Assembly (NCBI GenBank): GCA_963777165.1 | Contig: CAVZPO010000026.1 | Span: 199,271-263,270, forward strand | Origin: DYJB01 sp963777165 | GTDB lineage: Bacteria > Chloroflexota > Anaerolineae > Anaerolineales > E44-bin32 | DNA: 64,000 nt | Direction of reading: 5' to 3' | Shown here: one piece after another, positions 37,690 through 47,097 of the stretch | Position numbering within the stretch: the first letter of the stretch is position 1 | Layout of the letters: each line of letters begins with the position of its first letter | Made by a program: the position numbers and the translations under genes | Notes under the pieces: model-generated | What the model saw: the letters and a program-made list of their open reading frames with translations, nothing else | Database searches by the model: none | Told to the model about the DNA's origin: nothing

Positions 37690-38728
37690 TCAGCCTGTGA
37701 GTGGCCAGGTGGGCAGGACGTCCATGTCGAGCGCATCACGCTGCCCGCTCAGGTAGCGCCAGTGCCCGACGGCGCCAATCATGGCCGCGTTGTCCGTGCA
37801 CAGTGCCAGCGGAGGCACGCGCACCGGCAGGGGGGAGCGTTCGCGGAACGCTTCCCGCAGCGCGCGGTTCGCCGAGACCCCGCCAGCGACCAGGACCTCT
37901 TTGGCCTCGAAGGCCTCGGCGGCCGAGAGCGCCTTGGTGACCAGGACGTCGACGACTGACGCCTGGAACGAAGCGGCCAGATCGGCGATGGGAAGCCCCG
38001 GCCGGGGCGCCTCGACCCCTGCCTCCAGGTCCGGCTGTTGGGCGCGAACTTCACGCAGCACGGCGGTCTTCAACCCGCTGAACGAGAAATCCCACGATCC
38101 TTCCATCCAGGCGCGCGGGAATTTGAACGCCTGAGGGTCGCCGGTCTCGGCGGCCGCTTGCACCGCCGGTCCTCCAGGGTATCCGAGCCCGAGCAGCCGG
38201 GCCACCTTGTCGAAGGCTTCGCCCGCGGCATCATCCAGCGTCCCGCCCAGGCGCTCGTACGTCAGGTGGTCGCGCATCAGGATCAACTCGGAATGACCCC
38301 CGGAGACGATCAGCGCCAGGAGGGGGAAGGCCGGTTCGGGCTCCTCCTCCACCAGCCAGATCGAGTACAGGTGGGCCTCCAGGTGGTTGATGCCCAACAG
38401 CGGCAGCCCGGAGGCCAGCGCCATCCCCTTGGCCATCGCCATCCCGACCACCAGCGAACCCGCCAACCCGGGGCCGCGGGTGACGGCGATGGCGTCGATG
38501 GCCTCCAGGCCGACGTGTGCCTGGGTCAGAGTCTCGGCCACGACCGAGTAGATCGAACTCGATGTGCATGCGCGACGCCGCTTCGGGAAACACGCCTCCA
38601 TAGCGCGCGTGCCGGCTTGCCTGGGAGGCAACAATTCCCGCCAGCATCCGGCGTCCGTTTTCGACGACTGCGGCGGCGGTCTCATCGCACGACGATTCGA
38701 TCGCCAGGATCCGTGTGTTGCCGGTCAT
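37690..38728 (-). CDS. tsaD: tRNA N6-adenosine threonylcarbamoyltransferase TsaD (frameshifted)
   Basis: One protein of about 346 residues in two frames. The start (MTGNTRILAIESSCDETAAA) is canonical. The frame changes near 38560, within ASRMHIEF/IYSVVAETL; removing one G gives the family reading. The body has AVTRGPGLAGSLVVGMA, the iron-binding INHLEAH, SGGHSEL and FSFSGLKTAVLR motifs, and GGVSANRALR. TsaD forms the t6A modification on tRNAs that read ANN codons and is normally essential, so the break is likely a sequence error. The ATG overlaps the stop of the M24 peptidase gene. Confidence 0.93.
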
Positions 38729-39962
38729 GCGCCCTGCACTTTCAGCAGCAGCTCGCGCGGGTAATCGGCGAGGACCTCGGGCAACCCGTCGGGGCGAATC
38801 CAGACGGTGTCCTCGATCCGCACGCCGAAGCCGCGCTCGGGGTAGTACAGCCCTGGTTCCACCGTGACCACCGAACCCGGCTGCAGCAGGTCGGCGTCGT
38901 GCTCCGTGTAGCCGGAGGCGGGTTTCTCATGGACGGCCAGGCCGACGCCGTGGCCGAGCGAGTGGACATAGCCTTCGGTGGTGCCCGGCGTTCCGAGGAC
39001 GGTGGGATGGCCGCGGGCTTCGAAGGCCTCGCATGTGCGCCGCTGGTATGCGTGGAATGCGGTCCCGGCGCGTAGACCGGCGAGCATCTCCTGCTGAACG
39101 GCCTTCACGTCCTCGTAGACGCGCGCACCTCGTCCGGCGCGTGTCCGATGCACCACGTGCGCGTGAAGTCGTAGAAGTACCCGCCCCCCGCCTCGCATGG
39201 GAAAATGTCGAAGATGATCGCCTTGCCGGTCTCGACCGGGGCGCGGTCGTTCCCGACGCTGTGGGGCACCCCGGCGTCGCGGCCGATGGCGAAGATCGTG
39301 CCTTCCGGATTCTCCGCGCCGCGCATCGCCAGCCACAGGTTGACGCGCCGTTTGACCTCGCCGATGGTCAGCACTTCGTCGTGCTGGTTGATCAACACAC
39401 CGTTGCGGGCACGGTGGGAGGTCAGGAAGTTGGCGACGTCGGCCACCACGTTGGTCGTGATCTTGCCCATCTGCCGGATGCGCTCGACCTCGCCGTCGTC
39501 CTTGGTCGACCGGGCGCGGGTGAGGACGTCCATGGCATCGACAGCGCCGACGATCTCCAGGTCGGGCCGCAGCGCAGCCAGGCGCTGCAGCGTCTGCCAC
39601 CCGGCGCCGAGGTCTGCACGGCCGGCGACGGCCAGCCGGCCCTCGACAGGGTATTCGGCGAACATGCGTTGATAGAGCATGGCGCCCCGGAGCGCCGTGT
39701 CGCCTCCGGCCTGCTCCAACAGCTCGAGCGGCCTGTAATCATCGATGCGCTTGGTCTGCAGGCCGGTGCCTGCCGCCTCGTCGCGTTCCATCGAGCGGCA
39801 GAAGAGAATCGGCGGCTGTCCGCGCCGCTTCAGCAGGTCCGCCGAGGTTAAGTGCGCCGGCCCGGTGAAATAGGTCATGGAAGGGTTGTGTGCCCGCGGG
39901 CCCGTGATCAGCAGGGCGTCGAGGCCGGCTTCCTGCATCAGGCGGTCAAGATCGGATTTCAT
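38725..39962 (-). CDS. M24 metallopeptidase, Xaa-Pro aminopeptidase type (frameshifted)
   Basis: Reconstructed length about 412 residues. The frame starting at 39962 (GAGGAA six bases ahead) gives an N-terminal creatinase-like domain and the first half of the pita-bread domain with metal-binding Asp in IIFDIFPC and YFYDFTRT. The next frame, from about 39115, supplies His (SLGHGVGL), Glu (TVEPGLYYPE) and Glu (VRIEDTVW), so all five ligands are present. The span is 3n+2; one base is missing near GTGCGCGCGTC, the only frame change of that sense here. Aminopeptidase P-type activity is expected. Confidence 0.88.
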
Positions 39963-41332
39963 CCGGGTTCCTCGCGGCGGCATGCGTGCGCAAGGCGGCC
40001 GAGACGCTGGCCAACAGGGCCGCCTCTTGCTCGGGAAGCACGGTGCGCGGGTCGAGGATCAGGCGCTTGCTCTCGACGCGCGCGATCACCGGCACCGCAC
40101 CTAGACGCAGGCGTTCCGCCATCAGATTGGGTTGAGGCACATCCAGCGCCAGCAGCCAGGAGGGCAGCGTCTCCTCGGGCAGGCTGCCCCCACCGACGGT
40201 CGACAGGCCCTGGATCACCGCGCCGGCCTGCAGTGCGGTTGCCCAGGCGTCGGCCTTGGCGCGCAGGTCCTCCGGACGTGCGGCGATCATCCGCCACACG
40301 GGGATCTCGCGCGTGGCTTCATCCCTCAAGTAGTGGGTGAGGGTCGCCGCAAGAGCTGCCAGGCACAGTTTGTCCGGCCGAACGGCGCGGGCGAGTGGAT
40401 GCCGGCGCAGGCGGTCGACTTGCGCACTGGCGCCGACGAGGATTCCGGCCTGTGGCCCGCCCAGCAGCTTGTCCCCCGAAAAGGCCACGAGCGCCGCGCC
40501 GGACCGGAGCAATTCTTGCACGGTGGGCTCGTGCGCCAACCCGAACGCGGTCGTATCCAGAAGCGCGCCGGAGCCGAGGTCGTCCACGACCGGCAGGCGC
40601 GTGGCGCCGGGCAAGGGCGACCAGTTCGGCAAGATCCGGCTCGGCCGTGAAGCCGACGATGCGGAAGTTGGAGTGGTGCGCGCGAAGAAGGAGTGCTGTG
40701 CGATCGGTGAGGGCGGCCTCGAAGTCTCTCAAGTGCGTGCGGTTGGTCGTACCCACCTCGACCAGACGCGCCCCCGACTCCTTCATCACGTCCGGAATGC
40801 GGAACCCGCCGCCGACCTCGACCAGCTGCGAGCGGGCGATCACCACCTCCCGCCGGCGGGCGAGGGCCGTCAGCGCCAGCAGGACCGCCGCAGCGTTGTT
40901 GTTGACCACCAGTGCGGCCTCGACGTCCAGCAGCCGCCGCAGCAGCGCTTCAGCGTGCGCTTCGCGCGCGCCGCGCGTGCCGCCGGCCAGGTCGTATTCG
41001 AGCGTGCTGTACCCGCCGGCGATCTCGAGCATCGCCTGCGTCGCCGCCGGGCTGAGCGGCGCGCGACCGAGGTTGGTGTGCAGGATGACGCCGGTGGCGT
41101 TGATCACCGGCTGGAGCGTGGGGGCGATCCAGCTTTCCAGGCGCCGACCGGCCTCGGCGATCAGTGCGGCTTCGTCCGGCGGCAGCCCACCGCTGCGGAT
41201 CAGCCCGCGCGCCTCATCGAGCGTCTCGTGCAGGGCTTGCAGTGTGAGCCGGCGACCAAATCGCCCCTCCAGGCCGTCCGCCGTCGCCGCCTGGAGCAGA
41301 CGATCGACCGACGGGAGGGCGCGCAGGCTCAC
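39946..41332 (-). CDS. selA: L-seryl-tRNA(Sec) selenium transferase SelA (frameshifted)
   Basis: Reconstructed, a SelA of about 462 residues. Starting GTG at 41332 with the SelA opening LRALPSVDRLL; motifs VINATGVILHTNLGRAPLS, EYDLAGGTRG, VNNNAAAVLLAL follow. Frame changes near 40625 between VALARRH and RLPVVDDLGSG; removing one G restores it. The later part has the PLP lysine in FSGDKLLGGPQAG. SelA converts Ser-tRNA(Sec) to Sec-tRNA(Sec), so the organism probably makes selenoproteins. The start overlaps the upstream membrane gene by four bases (GTGA), and its end overlaps the M24 start by 17. Confidence 0.9.
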
Positions 41333-41724
41333 CGGTTCGCTCTCCAGGTGCTGCGTTCGACGGCGCGGACCAGCGACTCCACGCCGCCCAGGCCGACGGC
41401 CAGCAGCAACACCAGAGGCAGCGTCAGTGTGCGGTTGATCTGCAGCCACATGCAGGTCCCGGCCAGCAAGCCGACCAGCAGCGATTGCCGCAGCAGGACG
41501 CGCCCCGAAACCGGGGAAGGATCGAAGCGGCGGTGAAGGACCCAGACGAAGGGCAGGGCGGTGCCGGTGACCGCCAGCGTCCACAGGAAGAAGAACAGCC
41601 AGCGAGGTCCGACGGTGGGGAGCGTCGTATTGAGCAGCACGAGCAGCCCGAGCCATCCGGCGCAAGCCAGGATGGCCGCGGCAACCATCAGGGAGCGGTA
41701 GCTTGACGATCCTGGATCCGACAT
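41329..41724 (-). CDS. Small membrane protein upstream of selA
   Basis: A 131-residue protein with four hydrophobic segments (about 13-33, 42-62, 76-94, 100-118). Its TGA overlaps the selA GTG. I recognise no family. As first gene of a four-gene run it may share the promoter with selA, the M24 peptidase and tsaD. Confidence 0.55.
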   Translation of the reverse strand: MSDPGSSSYRSLMVAAAILACAGWLGLLVLLNTTLPTVGPRWLFFFLWTLAVTGTALPFVWVLHRRFDPSPVSGRVLLRQSLLVGLLAGTCMWLQINRTLTLPLVLLLAVGLGGVESLVRAVERSTWRANR

Positions 41725-41816
41725 TCCTGAGCGGCCTGGCGAACGTGGCCGCGATTATAGCCCAGCGGGCGCGAGGCGTTGACCCCTGGCAGCCAGGCCG
41801 CGCCGTGCCTGGCAGG

Positions 41817-41822
41817 TATAAT
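41817..41822 (+). promoter_or_regulatory. -10 box of ABC-F gene
   Basis: TATAAT, exact consensus, ends 15 bases before the ATG at 41838. No fitting -35 box is seen, and the leader would be about eight bases. Confidence 0.5.
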
Positions 41823-41837
41823 CTGCCGCGAGACCCG

Positions 41838-43742
41838 ATGTCGCTCCTAAGTGCCACCGACCTGGCCAAAGCCTTCGGCGCGCAAGATGTGTTCGAAGGC
41901 GTGACGCTGGCCATCCCCCATCAAGCGCGGATCGCGCTCGTCGGTCCCAACGGCGTTGGGAAGACGACGCTGCTGCGGATTCTGGCCGGCCTCGAGCCGC
42001 CGGACCGCGGCCGAACACAGCGCGCCCGCAGCTTGCGCGTCGGCTACCTGGCTCAGGAGACGCTGTCAGCAGAAGGGCGACAGGCCCTGCAGGCCGTCAG
42101 CCTGTGGGACTGGTGCGTCGAGGCGCTCGCCGCGCTACGCGCCCAGGAGGCCGAGCTGCAGCGCCTGGAAGGCGCCATGGCTGACCCGCAGCAAGCCGTC
42201 GGGGCCATGGCGCGCTATGGCCCGCTGCAGGAGGAGTTCGAGCGGGCAGGCGGGTATGCCTATCCGGCGCGCGTGCGGCGTGTGCTCAACGGCCTGGGCT
42301 TCACCCCTGCCGAAGACGGCGTCGCGCTCGGCCGGCTGTCCGGCGGCGAGCGGACCCGGGCGGAGCTGGCGCGGCTGCTGCTCGAGGATCCCGACCTGCT
42401 GATCCTGGACGAGCCGACCAACCATCTGGACGTCGAAGCCGTCGAGTGGCTGGAAGGATGGCTGACCGAATGGCCGGGCGCGGCGCTGGTGGTCTCGCAT
42501 GACCGCTACTTCCTCGACCGCGTGGCCGACGCGGTCTGGGAGCTGGCTCCGCATGGCCTCGAGACGTACCGGGGCAACTACACTGCCTACCTCCGGCAAC
42601 GCTCGGAACGGAGGGCGCTGCAGCAAGTCGTCTTCGATGCTCAGCAGGAGCATGTGCGCAAGGAGCAGGAGTACATCCGCCGCAACATGGCCGGCCAGAA
42701 CACGCGCCAGGCACAGGGGCGGCGCAAGCGGCTGGAGCGCATGTTGCGCGACGAGGCCGCCGACCGTCCGCAGACGGAGAAATCCGTCCACCTGGCGCTG
42801 CAGCCGGCGTCGCGGTCTGGCGACATCGTGCTGGAGACGGAGGCGCTGAACGTCGGCTACGCCGACGACCCCGCCGCCCTGTTCTCCGTCCCTGACATGG
42901 TGCTGCGGCGGGGCGAGTGCGCCGCGCTCATCGGACCCAACGGGGCGGGCAAGACCACCTTCCTGAAGACCATCCTGGGCGAGACGCCCGCCTTCTCGGG
43001 TGGGGTTCGCATGGGCGCCAACCTGCACCTTGGCTACTTCGCCCAGGCGCATCAGGGGCTGGACCCGGATCGGACCGTGCTCGAAGAAATCCAGGAGACG
43101 GCGCCGCGTTGGACCGTGGCCCAGTGCCGGAACTTCCTGGCGCGCTTCCTATTCACCGGCGAAACGGTCGAGAAGACGATTGCCGTCCTCTCCGGCGGAG
43201 AGCACGGGCGCGTCGCCCTGGCCAAACTCGCCCTGCAGGGCGCCAATCTGCTTCTTCTGGACGAGCCGACCAACCACCTCGATCTGCCGTCGCAGGAGAT
43301 CCTACAGGAGGCGTTGCAGGAATTCCCCGGAACGATCCTTTTGGTCTCCCACGATCGCTACCTGATCAATGCTCTGGCGACGCAGGTCTGGGCGATCCAC
43401 CCCGGGACGCGGCGCATGGTCGTCTTCGCCGGCAACTACAGCGCCTACGGCCTGCAGCGAAGAGTCGAGCAGGAGCGCACTCGCTCGGCCGAATCCGGCG
43501 AGCGACGTCGCGACAAGCCGCGGCGGCGAGATCCGATGGCGACTGAGATTCGCGCCGCGGAGGACCGCATCGCCAGCCTGGAGGTCGAGCTGACGGAACT
43601 AGCCGCGCAGCTGGAAGCGGCCGGGGCAAATGTCGCCCGCGTCTCCGAGGTCGGAGGCCGTTATGCGGCGGTCCAGGCGCGGTTGGAAGCCGAGTTGGAA
43701 GCCTGGGAACGGCTGGCCCGAGGGCCGCTTCCCCCGGCGTGA
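41838..43742 (+). CDS. ABC-F family ATPase (ribosome-associated)
   Basis: A 634-residue soluble protein with two ABC domains and no membrane segment. NBD1 has GPNGVGKTT and LSGGERTRAELARLL with LLILDEPTNHLD; NBD2 has GPNGAGKTT, LSGGEHGRVALAKLA and LLLLDEPTNHLD. A linker (about 250-330) with RRNMAGQNTRQAQGRRKRLE joins them, as in ABC-F proteins that enter the ribosomal E site. The C-terminus has a coiled coil (about 570-625). Closest in layout to Uup/YdiF types. It probably helps stalled or special peptides through the ribosome. Confidence 0.92.
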   Translation: MSLLSATDLAKAFGAQDVFEGVTLAIPHQARIALVGPNGVGKTTLLRILAGLEPPDRGRTQRARSLRVGYLAQETLSAEGRQALQAVSLWDWCVEALAALRAQEAELQRLEGAMADPQQAVGAMARYGPLQEEFERAGGYAYPARVRRVLNGLGFTPAEDGVALGRLSGGERTRAELARLLLEDPDLLILDEPTNHLDVEAVEWLEGWLTEWPGAALVVSHDRYFLDRVADAVWELAPHGLETYRGNYTAYLRQRSERRALQQVVFDAQQEHVRKEQEYIRRNMAGQNTRQAQGRRKRLERMLRDEAADRPQTEKSVHLALQPASRSGDIVLETEALNVGYADDPAALFSVPDMVLRRGECAALIGPNGAGKTTFLKTILGETPAFSGGVRMGANLHLGYFAQAHQGLDPDRTVLEEIQETAPRWTVAQCRNFLARFLFTGETVEKTIAVLSGGEHGRVALAKLALQGANLLLLDEPTNHLDLPSQEILQEALQEFPGTILLVSHDRYLINALATQVWAIHPGTRRMVVFAGNYSAYGLQRRVEQERTRSAESGERRRDKPRRRDPMATEIRAAEDRIASLEVELTELAAQLEAAGANVARVSEVGGRYAAVQARLEAELEAWERLARGPLPPA

Positions 43743-43748
43743 TAAAAT
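43740..43748 (+). promoter_or_regulatory. Extended -10 promoter of LCP gene
   Basis: TGATAAAAT (extended -10) overlaps the stop of the ABC-F gene and lies 36 bases before the LCP start at 43785. Confidence 0.45.
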
Positions 43749-43784
43749 GCTTCCTTTGGGAACACGGGTGTTGAGGAGCGATCG

Positions 43785-45224
43785 TTGAGACCCCGAGCGC
43801 GCAAGCCGCAAGCCGTTCGACGCCGCACCGGCGGTGCCTTTCCCGAATGGGTGATCAAGGCACTGGCGGCGGCGTTCGTCGTGGCGGCTGTCGGCTCCGG
43901 CATCCTGGTCTTCACCACGGTGCGCGGCCTGGCATCGGCCTGGACCGGCACGGGCATCAACCCGTTCCAGTCGTCGGGCGGTGAGACGACCGACGGCACG
44001 CCGGCCCTCCCTACACCGGTGGCGAACATCGGCGAGGCCGCGCCGGAGTGGAACGGCAGCGACCGGGTCACGATCCTGCTCATGGGCCTGGATTACCGCG
44101 ACTGGCTGGAGGACGAAGGTCCGCCGCGCACCAATTCGATGATGCTGATCACCCTCGATCCAGTGGCGCGCACGGCAGGCATGGTCTCGATCCCGCGCGA
44201 TCTGTGGGTGGCCATTCCCGGGTTCGAGCACAACCGCATCAACACCGCCTACTCGCAGGGCGAGTCCTTCAAAGTGCCCGGCGGCGGACCCGGGCTGGCG
44301 ATGCGCACGGTGGAGAACCTGCTCGGCGTCCCGGTGCAGTATTACGCCGTGATCGACTTTCACACCTTCGAACGCATGGTGGATGAGATCGGGGGCGTCG
44401 ACATCCTCGTCATGCAGGACGTCAAGATTTCGCCCCTCGGTCGTCCCAGCCGCTGGCTGCATGCCGGCAAGAGCGAGCATCTCGACGGCCCGGACTCGCT
44501 GGCCTACGCCCGCGCCCGCAAGACCGAAGGTGGCGATTTCGACCGCGCCAGCCGCCAGCAGCAGGTCGCCATGGCATTGCGCGACACGATCCTCGACCTG
44601 GACATGGTGCCCACGCTGTTGACCAAGTCGCCGGCCCTCTACCAGGACCTCTCGGCCGGCATCCGCACCAACCTCAGCCTGGACCAGATGATCTCCCTGG
44701 GGATGATGGCGCTGCAGGTCCCGAAGGGGAACATCCAACGGGGTGTGATTGCGCCGCCCGACCAGGTGTCGCTCGAGACGCTGCCGGACGGCGCCCAGGT
44801 GCTGAAGCCGGTCCCGGACAAGATCCGCGAACTGCGCGATCAGATCTTCACCAACACCAGCGCCGTCGGCCCGTCCGTGCTGGCGGAGGACCCGGGGGAG
44901 GGCGCCCGGATCGAAGCGGCGCGCATCTCGGTCCGCAACGGCTCGGGGGTGGAAGGCCTGGCGACGCAGACAGCCGACTTCTTCAAGGCCCAGGGGCTCA
45001 ACGTCGTCGAGGTGGGCAACGCCGACCGCCTGGACTACGACAAGTCGATCCTGATGGTACAGAACGCGACCTATCCCTATGCGGTCCGCTTCTTGGCCGG
45101 CCTGATGAATCTCTCGCAGAGCCAGATCCTGTACCCGGTGACGTCGGACGCGGGACTGGATGTGATTGTCGTCCTGGGGCAGGATTGGGCGGCGTACGTC
45201 GTTCAGCAGGGCGGGCTGCACTGA
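43785..45224 (+). CDS. LytR-CpsA-Psr family cell-wall ligase
   Basis: A 479-residue protein. The start is TTG 43785, supported by GAGGAG six bases ahead. A basic cytoplasmic tail leads to one membrane helix (VIKALAAAFVVAAVGSGILVFTTV, about 21-44). The LCP domain (about 90-300) has VTILLMGLDYRDW, RTNSMMLITLDP, the VSIPRDLWV motif and RINTAYSQGE, with Arg and Asp residues that bind polyprenyl pyrophosphate. The C-terminal LytR_C domain (about 380-475) begins ISVRNGSGVEGLA. LCP proteins attach glycopolymers to peptidoglycan. Confidence 0.93.
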   Translation: MRPRARKPQAVRRRTGGAFPEWVIKALAAAFVVAAVGSGILVFTTVRGLASAWTGTGINPFQSSGGETTDGTPALPTPVANIGEAAPEWNGSDRVTILLMGLDYRDWLEDEGPPRTNSMMLITLDPVARTAGMVSIPRDLWVAIPGFEHNRINTAYSQGESFKVPGGGPGLAMRTVENLLGVPVQYYAVIDFHTFERMVDEIGGVDILVMQDVKISPLGRPSRWLHAGKSEHLDGPDSLAYARARKTEGGDFDRASRQQQVAMALRDTILDLDMVPTLLTKSPALYQDLSAGIRTNLSLDQMISLGMMALQVPKGNIQRGVIAPPDQVSLETLPDGAQVLKPVPDKIRELRDQIFTNTSAVGPSVLAEDPGEGARIEAARISVRNGSGVEGLATQTADFFKAQGLNVVEVGNADRLDYDKSILMVQNATYPYAVRFLAGLMNLSQSQILYPVTSDAGLDVIVVLGQDWAAYVVQQGGLH

Positions 45225-45248
45225 CCTGACCGTCCTCGAGGCATCCGG

Positions 45249-45276
45249 GCGGTCCGCAAGGACCGCTCTTTCTATT
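45249..45276 (+). terminator. Intrinsic terminator after LCP gene
   Basis: GCGGTCC, loop GCAA, GGACCGC then TCTTTCTATT, 25 bases after the stop. Confidence 0.75.
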
Positions 45277-45325
45277 CCAGAGGGGGGAATCGGGAGTGGG
45301 CCAGCCGGACGACTCCTATGGCCCA

Positions 45326-45844
45326 CTAGGGCGTGGAGATGGTGACCGCCACGGCCGCGGCTGCCAATCCGAGGATTGCGCCGGCGACCACGTCCGAAAG
45401 GTAGTGCACGCCAAGCGCGACCCGCGCCAGAGAGACCAGCGGGGCCCAGACGATGGCGATCGGTGCGGCCCAGGCGGGCCCCCAGGCGGCAAGCAGGACA
45501 GCCAGGAGTGCAGCCCGCGCGGCGTGGCCAGACGGGAACGAGTGCGGATCGGTGTTGCGATAGATCGCCCCCCATTCGCCGGGCGGGCGGCGCCGACGTA
45601 CCAACAGCTTGATCGCCATGACAACCACCGCCAGTGCGGCGATGCTCAGCACCAGGTGGACGGCCCACGAGCGCCAGAACTCATCGCCGCGCCAGGCGAT
45701 GATGGCCAGTGCCACACCCCAGAACCACGAGTCCCCCGAATGGGCGAACACGGTGGCGGCGACCCGCAATGCCCCCGGGCGCTCCGCCCGCCGCAGGCTC
45801 TCCGACCAGCGCGCGTCGGCCGAGAGCAGCCTTTCGAGGCTCAT
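45326..45844 (-). CDS. PAP2 superfamily phosphatase
   Basis: A 172-residue membrane phosphatase with five or six helices. The three motifs of the family are visible: KLLVRRRRPPGEW (C1), FPSGHAARA (C2) and SLARVALGVHYLSDV (C3). Enzymes of this type remove phosphate from lipid phosphates such as undecaprenyl pyrophosphate or phosphatidate outside the membrane. The start overlaps the preceding nucleotidyltransferase stop (ATGA), so the two are coupled. Together with LCP nearby it may serve glycan-lipid recycling. Confidence 0.9.
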   Translation of the reverse strand: MSLERLLSADARWSESLRRAERPGALRVAATVFAHSGDSWFWGVALAIIAWRGDEFWRSWAVHLVLSIAALAVVVMAIKLLVRRRRPPGEWGAIYRNTDPHSFPSGHAARAALLAVLLAAWGPAWAAPIAIVWAPLVSLARVALGVHYLSDVVAGAILGLAAAAVAVTISTP

Positions 45845-46614
45845 GCCTGGCTCCGGGCGCGCAGATGCTGCCGAACCATCTCGTACTGGTGAGGCTTATC
45901 CACGTCCATGCCGATTTCGGCATACGGGCAGCGTGTAATGTGGGTCTTCAATCCGAGGTGGCGGCCAACTCGCTGCTCGGCAGCCTCGAGCGAGAGCTGT
46001 CGGATCGCCCCGAGGAACAGCACGTCGAAGCCGACCAGCGCCGCCTGCTTGAAGGCGTTCTTGCGCGTGGCGTAGAGCGCATCCCACAAGCCGTCATCGG
46101 CGGCCACGGTGACGCGCATTCCATTCAGGTCGCCGCCGCATACTTCGACATCCTTCATGTGCGTGAACGATCGGCGCGAGCCCGGGAAGACCTGGTCCAT
46201 CACCCGGCGCTCGACCACGGCATAGTCGATGTCGGCGTCCGCCGCCTCGACCGTCTGCACGCGCCAATCGACCATCTCGGGGGTGATGGCGGGTATGTCG
46301 CCGCTGGCCAGCAGGATCTGCGTCGCCGCCGGATTCAGCCGGCGAACAGCCTGCAGGCCTGCGCGCACGTTGGCGATCATCGCACCCTGGTCGGGCACGA
46401 ACGTGAACGCCGGGCCGAGTCGCAGCCCGACCTCCGGCCCCGGCCCGACCATCACGACGTGTTCCACCCGCGCCGCACTTTCGAGCGCATCGAGCACCCA
46501 CTGCACCATCGGGCGGCCTTCCAGCTCCAGCAATGCTTTGGGGCGGCCCTGCGTCAGCGGGTACAGGGGATCGTCGGGCCCCGGGGTGCCGCCGGCGATT
46601 ACCAGTGCATCCAT
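45841..46614 (-). CDS. Nucleotidyltransferase, MobA/IspD-like
   Basis: A 257-residue enzyme with the sugar/alcohol nucleotidyltransferase fold: MDALVIAGGTPGPDDPL with the Gly-rich loop, GRPKALLELEGRPMVQW, and ASGDIPAITPEMVDW with the metal Asp. Its C-terminal region is larger than in MobA and has a GVDVDKPHQ-like ending (MDVDKPHQYEM). It may prepare an NDP-sugar or alcohol donor. Linked by overlap to the PAP2 gene, so a role in polyprenyl-linked lipid or glycan metabolism is plausible. Confidence 0.82.
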   Translation of the reverse strand: MDALVIAGGTPGPDDPLYPLTQGRPKALLELEGRPMVQWVLDALESAARVEHVVMVGPGPEVGLRLGPAFTFVPDQGAMIANVRAGLQAVRRLNPAATQILLASGDIPAITPEMVDWRVQTVEAADADIDYAVVERRVMDQVFPGSRRSFTHMKDVEVCGGDLNGMRVTVAADDGLWDALYATRKNAFKQAALVGFDVLFLGAIRQLSLEAAEQRVGRHLGLKTHITRCPYAEIGMDVDKPHQYEMVRQHLRARSQA

Positions 46615-46651
46615 GCATCACTCCCCTTGGAGGCTGCCTGCGTGGCTGAGA

Positions 46652-47077
46652 TCATCCTCGGTCCCTGCCTCCGGCCGATGCCTTGCCGGGAGGGGGAAGA
46701 AGGTCGCGATGTGCCGCGTACCATTCCGCGCCCGGCTCCCAGGCGTACCGGGCGAGGTCGATCCTTCCGTCCTCGCCGAATACAACCCCCTCGTCCACCA
46801 GCAGGAGGCGCTGAACCTCCGGGCCCTCGCCGCGGCGCAGACTGACTTGGCCGCGTGCATTGACCACTCGCTGCCAGGGTATCCCCTCTGGGCACTCGGC
46901 CATGGCGTAGCCGACCCAACGCGCCTTGACATGCTCGTAACCCCGTAGATCCACCCCGGGAGGCGGAGGGATGAGCGCAGCCACCTGGCCGTACGTCATC
47001 AGCCGCCCGGCGGGGACAGACCTCACCACCTCGTACACCTGCGTTCGGAAGACGGGAGCCAGGCCGGTTCCGCTCAT
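46652..47077 (-). CDS. Alkyltransferase-like (ATL) protein
   Basis: A 141-residue relative of O6-methylguanine-DNA methyltransferase. It has the DNA-binding region RSVPAGRLMTYGQVAAL and VGYAMAECPEGIPWQRVVN. In the true methyltransferase this last motif is PCHRV with the active Cys; here it is PWQRV, so it cannot transfer the alkyl group. ATL proteins bind alkylated guanine and hand it to nucleotide excision repair. The mononuclear residue is Trp, as in E. coli-type and archaeal ATLs, with Gln in place of His. Confidence 0.85.
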   Translation of the reverse strand: MSGTGLAPVFRTQVYEVVRSVPAGRLMTYGQVAALIPPPPGVDLRGYEHVKARWVGYAMAECPEGIPWQRVVNARGQVSLRRGEGPEVQRLLLVDEGVVFGEDGRIDLARYAWEPGAEWYAAHRDLLPPPGKASAGGRDRG

Positions 47078-47097
47078 GACGGAGCCTCAAGCGCCCT

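Noticed and set aside
37690..41332. In-frame TGA as selenocysteine codons to explain the broken genes near selA
   Set aside because: The breaks require a change of frame, not read-through of a stop, and no SECIS-type hairpin follows the sites.
43599..45668. 689-codon open frame on the minus strand
   Set aside because: It is antisense to the LCP gene and crosses its terminator; no conserved motifs.
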